This document shows, in pieces, positions 62,276 to 64,000 of a stretch of 64,000 bases of DNA (positions are counted from its first letter, which is position 1; each line of letters opens with the position of its first letter). The stretch lies in the NCBI RefSeq assembly GCF_000812875.1, contig NZ_JSYK01000002.1, forward strand, positions 372,001-436,000, given 5' to 3'. The notes below the pieces were generated by a model that did no database searches, was not told where the DNA came from, and worked only from the letters and a program-made list of their open reading frames with translations. Origin of the DNA: Kaistella solincola (GTDB lineage: Bacteria; Bacteroidota; Bacteroidia; Flavobacteriales; Weeksellaceae). Both the position numbers and the translations under genes were made by a program.

Positions 62276-62303
62276 AAAGCAGACTCTTTTCGGGGTCTGC
62301 TTT
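62276..62303 (+). terminator. Terminator between leader frame and lysA
   Basis: AAAGCAGACTC pairs with GGGTCTGCTTT (one T-G pair), followed by a T-run, ending 20 bases before the lysA ATG. A stop here would keep lysA silent unless the hairpin is avoided. Confidence 0.75.
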
Positions 62304-62323
62304 TTTAATTCAAAAATTAATTT

Positions 62324-63523
62324 ATGACTGATAAAATCTTACTGAAAATTGCGGAAGAATTCGGCACGCCGGTGTATGTTTACGATGCGGAAAGCATTAA
62401 AATGCAATACGAAAAACTCACCTCCTCTTTTCACAAAAGCACGCGATTTTTTTATGCGGCGAAAGCGCTTACAAACATTAATATTTTAAAATATATTAAA
62501 AACCTCGGCGCAAACCTGGACTGTGTTTCGATTAACGAGGTGAAATTAGGTTTAAAAGCCGGATTTTCTAATGACAAAATTCTCTTCACGCCGAACTGTG
62601 TGGATTTGAAGGAAATTGAAGAAGCCATGGCGCTGAAAGTTCACATCAACATCGATAATATTTCGATTCTGGAACAGTTTGGAAACAAGTTTGGCAATTC
62701 TTATCCGATTTTTGTCCGCATCAATCCGCATATTTACGCGGGCGGAAACCACAAAATTTCTACCGGTCATATCGACTCAAAATTCGGGATTTCCATTCAC
62801 CAGCTTCGACATATAGAACGCGTGATGAAATCTACAAACCTTTTGGTGGAGGGCCTTCACATGCACACTGGAAGCGAAATTAAAGATGCGGATGTTTTTC
62901 TACAAGGCCTGGAAATAATGTTTGAACTGGCGGAACATTTTCCGGATTTAAAATACGTCGACATGGGAAGCGGTTTCAAAGTTCCGTATCAGGACGGCGA
63001 CCTGGAAACCGATGTGAAAGCTTTGGGCCGAAAAGTGGAAAAAGCTTTGACAGATTATCACAAAGAAACCGGCAGAAAATTTCAGCTTTGGTTTGAACCG
63101 GGAAAATATTTGGTGAGCACCAGCGGACATTTCGTGGTGAAATCAAACGTGATTAAGCAAACTACAGCCACCGTTTTTGTGGGAATTAATTCCGGATTTA
63201 ACCACCTGATCCGTCCGATGTTTTACGATTCTTACCACATCATTGAAAATCTTTCGAACCCGAAAGGCGCGGAACGAATTTATACCGTGGTCGGAAATAT
63301 CTGCGAAACCGATACTTTTGCCTGGGACCGAAAATTACACGAAGTTCGCGAAGGCGATATTTTGGTTTTCCGCAACGCGGGCGCTTATGGTTTTGAAATG
63401 AGCTCGAATTTCAATTCACGTTTAAAACCGGCGGAAGTCCTTTATTTAGATGGAAAAGCTCACCTCATCCGAAAAAGAGAAGAATTTGATGATTTGCTGA
63501 AAAACCAGATTGAAGTTATTTAA
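62324..63523 (+). CDS. lysA: Diaminopimelate decarboxylase
   Basis: Last enzyme of lysine synthesis: decarboxylates meso-diaminopimelate with pyridoxal phosphate. 399 residues, fold type III barrel plus beta domain. PLP lysine K47 in FFYAAKALTN; GLHMHTGSEIKD, YVDMGSGFKVPY, WFEPGKYLV and the substrate-binding VGNICETDTFAWDR are all in place. Confidence 0.96.
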   Translation: MTDKILLKIAEEFGTPVYVYDAESIKMQYEKLTSSFHKSTRFFYAAKALTNINILKYIKNLGANLDCVSINEVKLGLKAGFSNDKILFTPNCVDLKEIEEAMALKVHINIDNISILEQFGNKFGNSYPIFVRINPHIYAGGNHKISTGHIDSKFGISIHQLRHIERVMKSTNLLVEGLHMHTGSEIKDADVFLQGLEIMFELAEHFPDLKYVDMGSGFKVPYQDGDLETDVKALGRKVEKALTDYHKETGRKFQLWFEPGKYLVSTSGHFVVKSNVIKQTTATVFVGINSGFNHLIRPMFYDSYHIIENLSNPKGAERIYTVVGNICETDTFAWDRKLHEVREGDILVFRNAGAYGFEMSSNFNSRLKPAEVLYLDGKAHLIRKREEFDDLLKNQIEVI

Positions 63524-63590
63524 AAAAATTCGGTGCAAAAACATGCTTTTTTTTTAATTTTAATTAAAGTAAAGCGCCGAAATTGAAAAT

Positions 63591-63619
63591 AAAAACTTTG
63601 CACTTGCTGCAAAGTTTTT
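63591..63619 (+). terminator. Terminator of lysA
   Basis: AAAAACTTTGCA/TGCAAAGTTTTT perfect 12-bp stem with loop CTTGC and T-run. The rest of the 207-bp gap to the next gene is AT-rich. Confidence 0.85.
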
Positions 63620-63730
63620 TATATTTAAACCCAAAGCTAATTCATAAAAATTTCCCGTTAAAAGGCGGAATTTTTTGAATTTAAATTTAAAAGCAAATAC
63701 ATTTTTCCTGATCACTTAAATATATCGTCA

Positions 63731-64000
63731 ATGAAAATAAAATTTCTACTTCTTTTTTCGCTTTTCACTTTTTCAAATGCTTATTCGCAGGACATTTACG
63801 AAAGTTATCCGGAAGGTCAGCAAAGCTACATCGGAGGTGATGTGCAGTTCTATAAAGACTTCCATCAGGTTTTGGTTGATAAAAAACTGGAGCCGTGTGC
63901 AAATAAAGATGAAGCATTTTTCTTTCGCTTCGTGGTTTATCCGGACAGCACGGTGAAATATTTAAAAACCGATGATGTGGAAATGCAGGAGAAAAACAAA
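63731..64000 (+). CDS. Secreted protein, 3' end outside window
   Basis: Open frame from ATG 63731 to the edge, 90 codons. A signal peptide (MKIKFLLLFSLFTFSNAYSQ) is followed by SYPEGQQSYIGGDVQFYKDF and FFFRFVVYPDSTVKYLKTDD. The second half resembles the TonB C-terminal type repeat seen in many Bacteroidota secreted proteins (GGxxxFYKDF and VVYPDSTV), so an energy-transducer-like fold is possible. Too short to decide. Confidence 0.7.
   Translation, partial: MKIKFLLLFSLFTFSNAYSQDIYESYPEGQQSYIGGDVQFYKDFHQVLVDKKLEPCANKDEAFFFRFVVYPDSTVKYLKTDDVEMQEKNK

Noticed and set aside
1-64000. CRISPR arrays, insertion sequences, phage or conjugative genes
   Set aside because: No regularly spaced repeats, transposase, integrase or structural phage genes are seen; gene content is core chromosomal.

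Overview
The window is a stretch of ordinary chromosome from a member of the Bacteroidota, most likely the Flavobacteriia. A Chryseobacterium/Kaistella-like (Weeksellaceae) organism is the best guess. The basis is AT-rich sequence, recurrent TAnnTTTG -7 promoter boxes with few Shine-Dalgarno sites, TonB-dependent receptors, a fused CcoN-CcoO oxidase, DUF4251 and DUF6132-type proteins and typical flavobacterial lipoproteins. Genes are packed on both strands, and no stretch above about 250 bp lacks a gene. I see no insertion sequence, prophage, CRISPR array, rRNA or replication origin. One tRNA (Asn) is present.

Layout. 1-7.6 kb: the 3' part of a TonB receptor, a membrane-anchored HU-like protein, a thioesterase, a hydroxyacid dehydrogenase, and two lipoproteins plus a haem-binding protein. 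7.7-9.6 kb (minus): a small membrane protein, panB and a Crp/Fnr regulator. 9.6-19.4 kb (plus): a complete cbb3 oxidase locus in the order ccoI, ccoS, ccoNO fusion, ccoQ, ccoP, ccoG, ccoH and a SafE-like membrane protein, ending with a Met-rich lipoprotein. 19.4-25.3 kb (minus): serS, a lipoprotein, then flippase, asparagine-synthase-like protein and GT4 glycosyltransferase of a surface glycan. 25.4-31.4 kb (minus): MlaD, two Fe-S electron-transfer proteins, a conserved unknown, and a PpiD-type chaperone. 31.6-41 kb (plus): lon, pgi, folD, queE, a sugar-phosphate transferase, mlaE-mlaF and a beta-barrel. 41-49 kb: mixed housekeeping genes (M48 peptidase, meaB, cytochrome c, csaA-like, exonuclease, DUF59, two OsmC proteins, HMG-CoA lyase-like, pepT). 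49.3-55.6 kb: tRNA-Asn, rseP, a beta-barrel, a nitrilase-family amidase, thioredoxin and a CstB-like persulfide dioxygenase/rhodanese cluster. 55.8-59.2 kb (minus): an apparent copper-acquisition operon. 59.3-64 kb (plus): a HerA-like ATPase, a DnaQ-type exonuclease, lysA with a possible attenuator, and the start of a secreted protein.

How it fits together. The most interesting theme is copper and low-oxygen respiration. The TonB receptor at 55780-57768 carries the paired CxxxM and HxM motifs known from the OprC copper receptor. It follows a Met/His-rich YtkA-like lipoprotein and a small Cys-rich protein. The same window encodes a copper-dependent cbb3 oxidase with its copper ATPase, CcoH, CcoG and SafE-like factors. 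The Crp/Fnr gene is divergent from that oxidase locus. A TGA-N6-TCA palindrome lies over the regulator's own predicted transcription start and about 60 bp upstream of the ccoI start, and a second one lies before ccoS. Second in interest are the sulfide/persulfide cluster with two small membrane proteins that both carry C-x4-C, and a lysine-rich 25-codon reading frame plus terminator between a promoter and lysA. All functional calls are from reading the sequence; no database search was possible.
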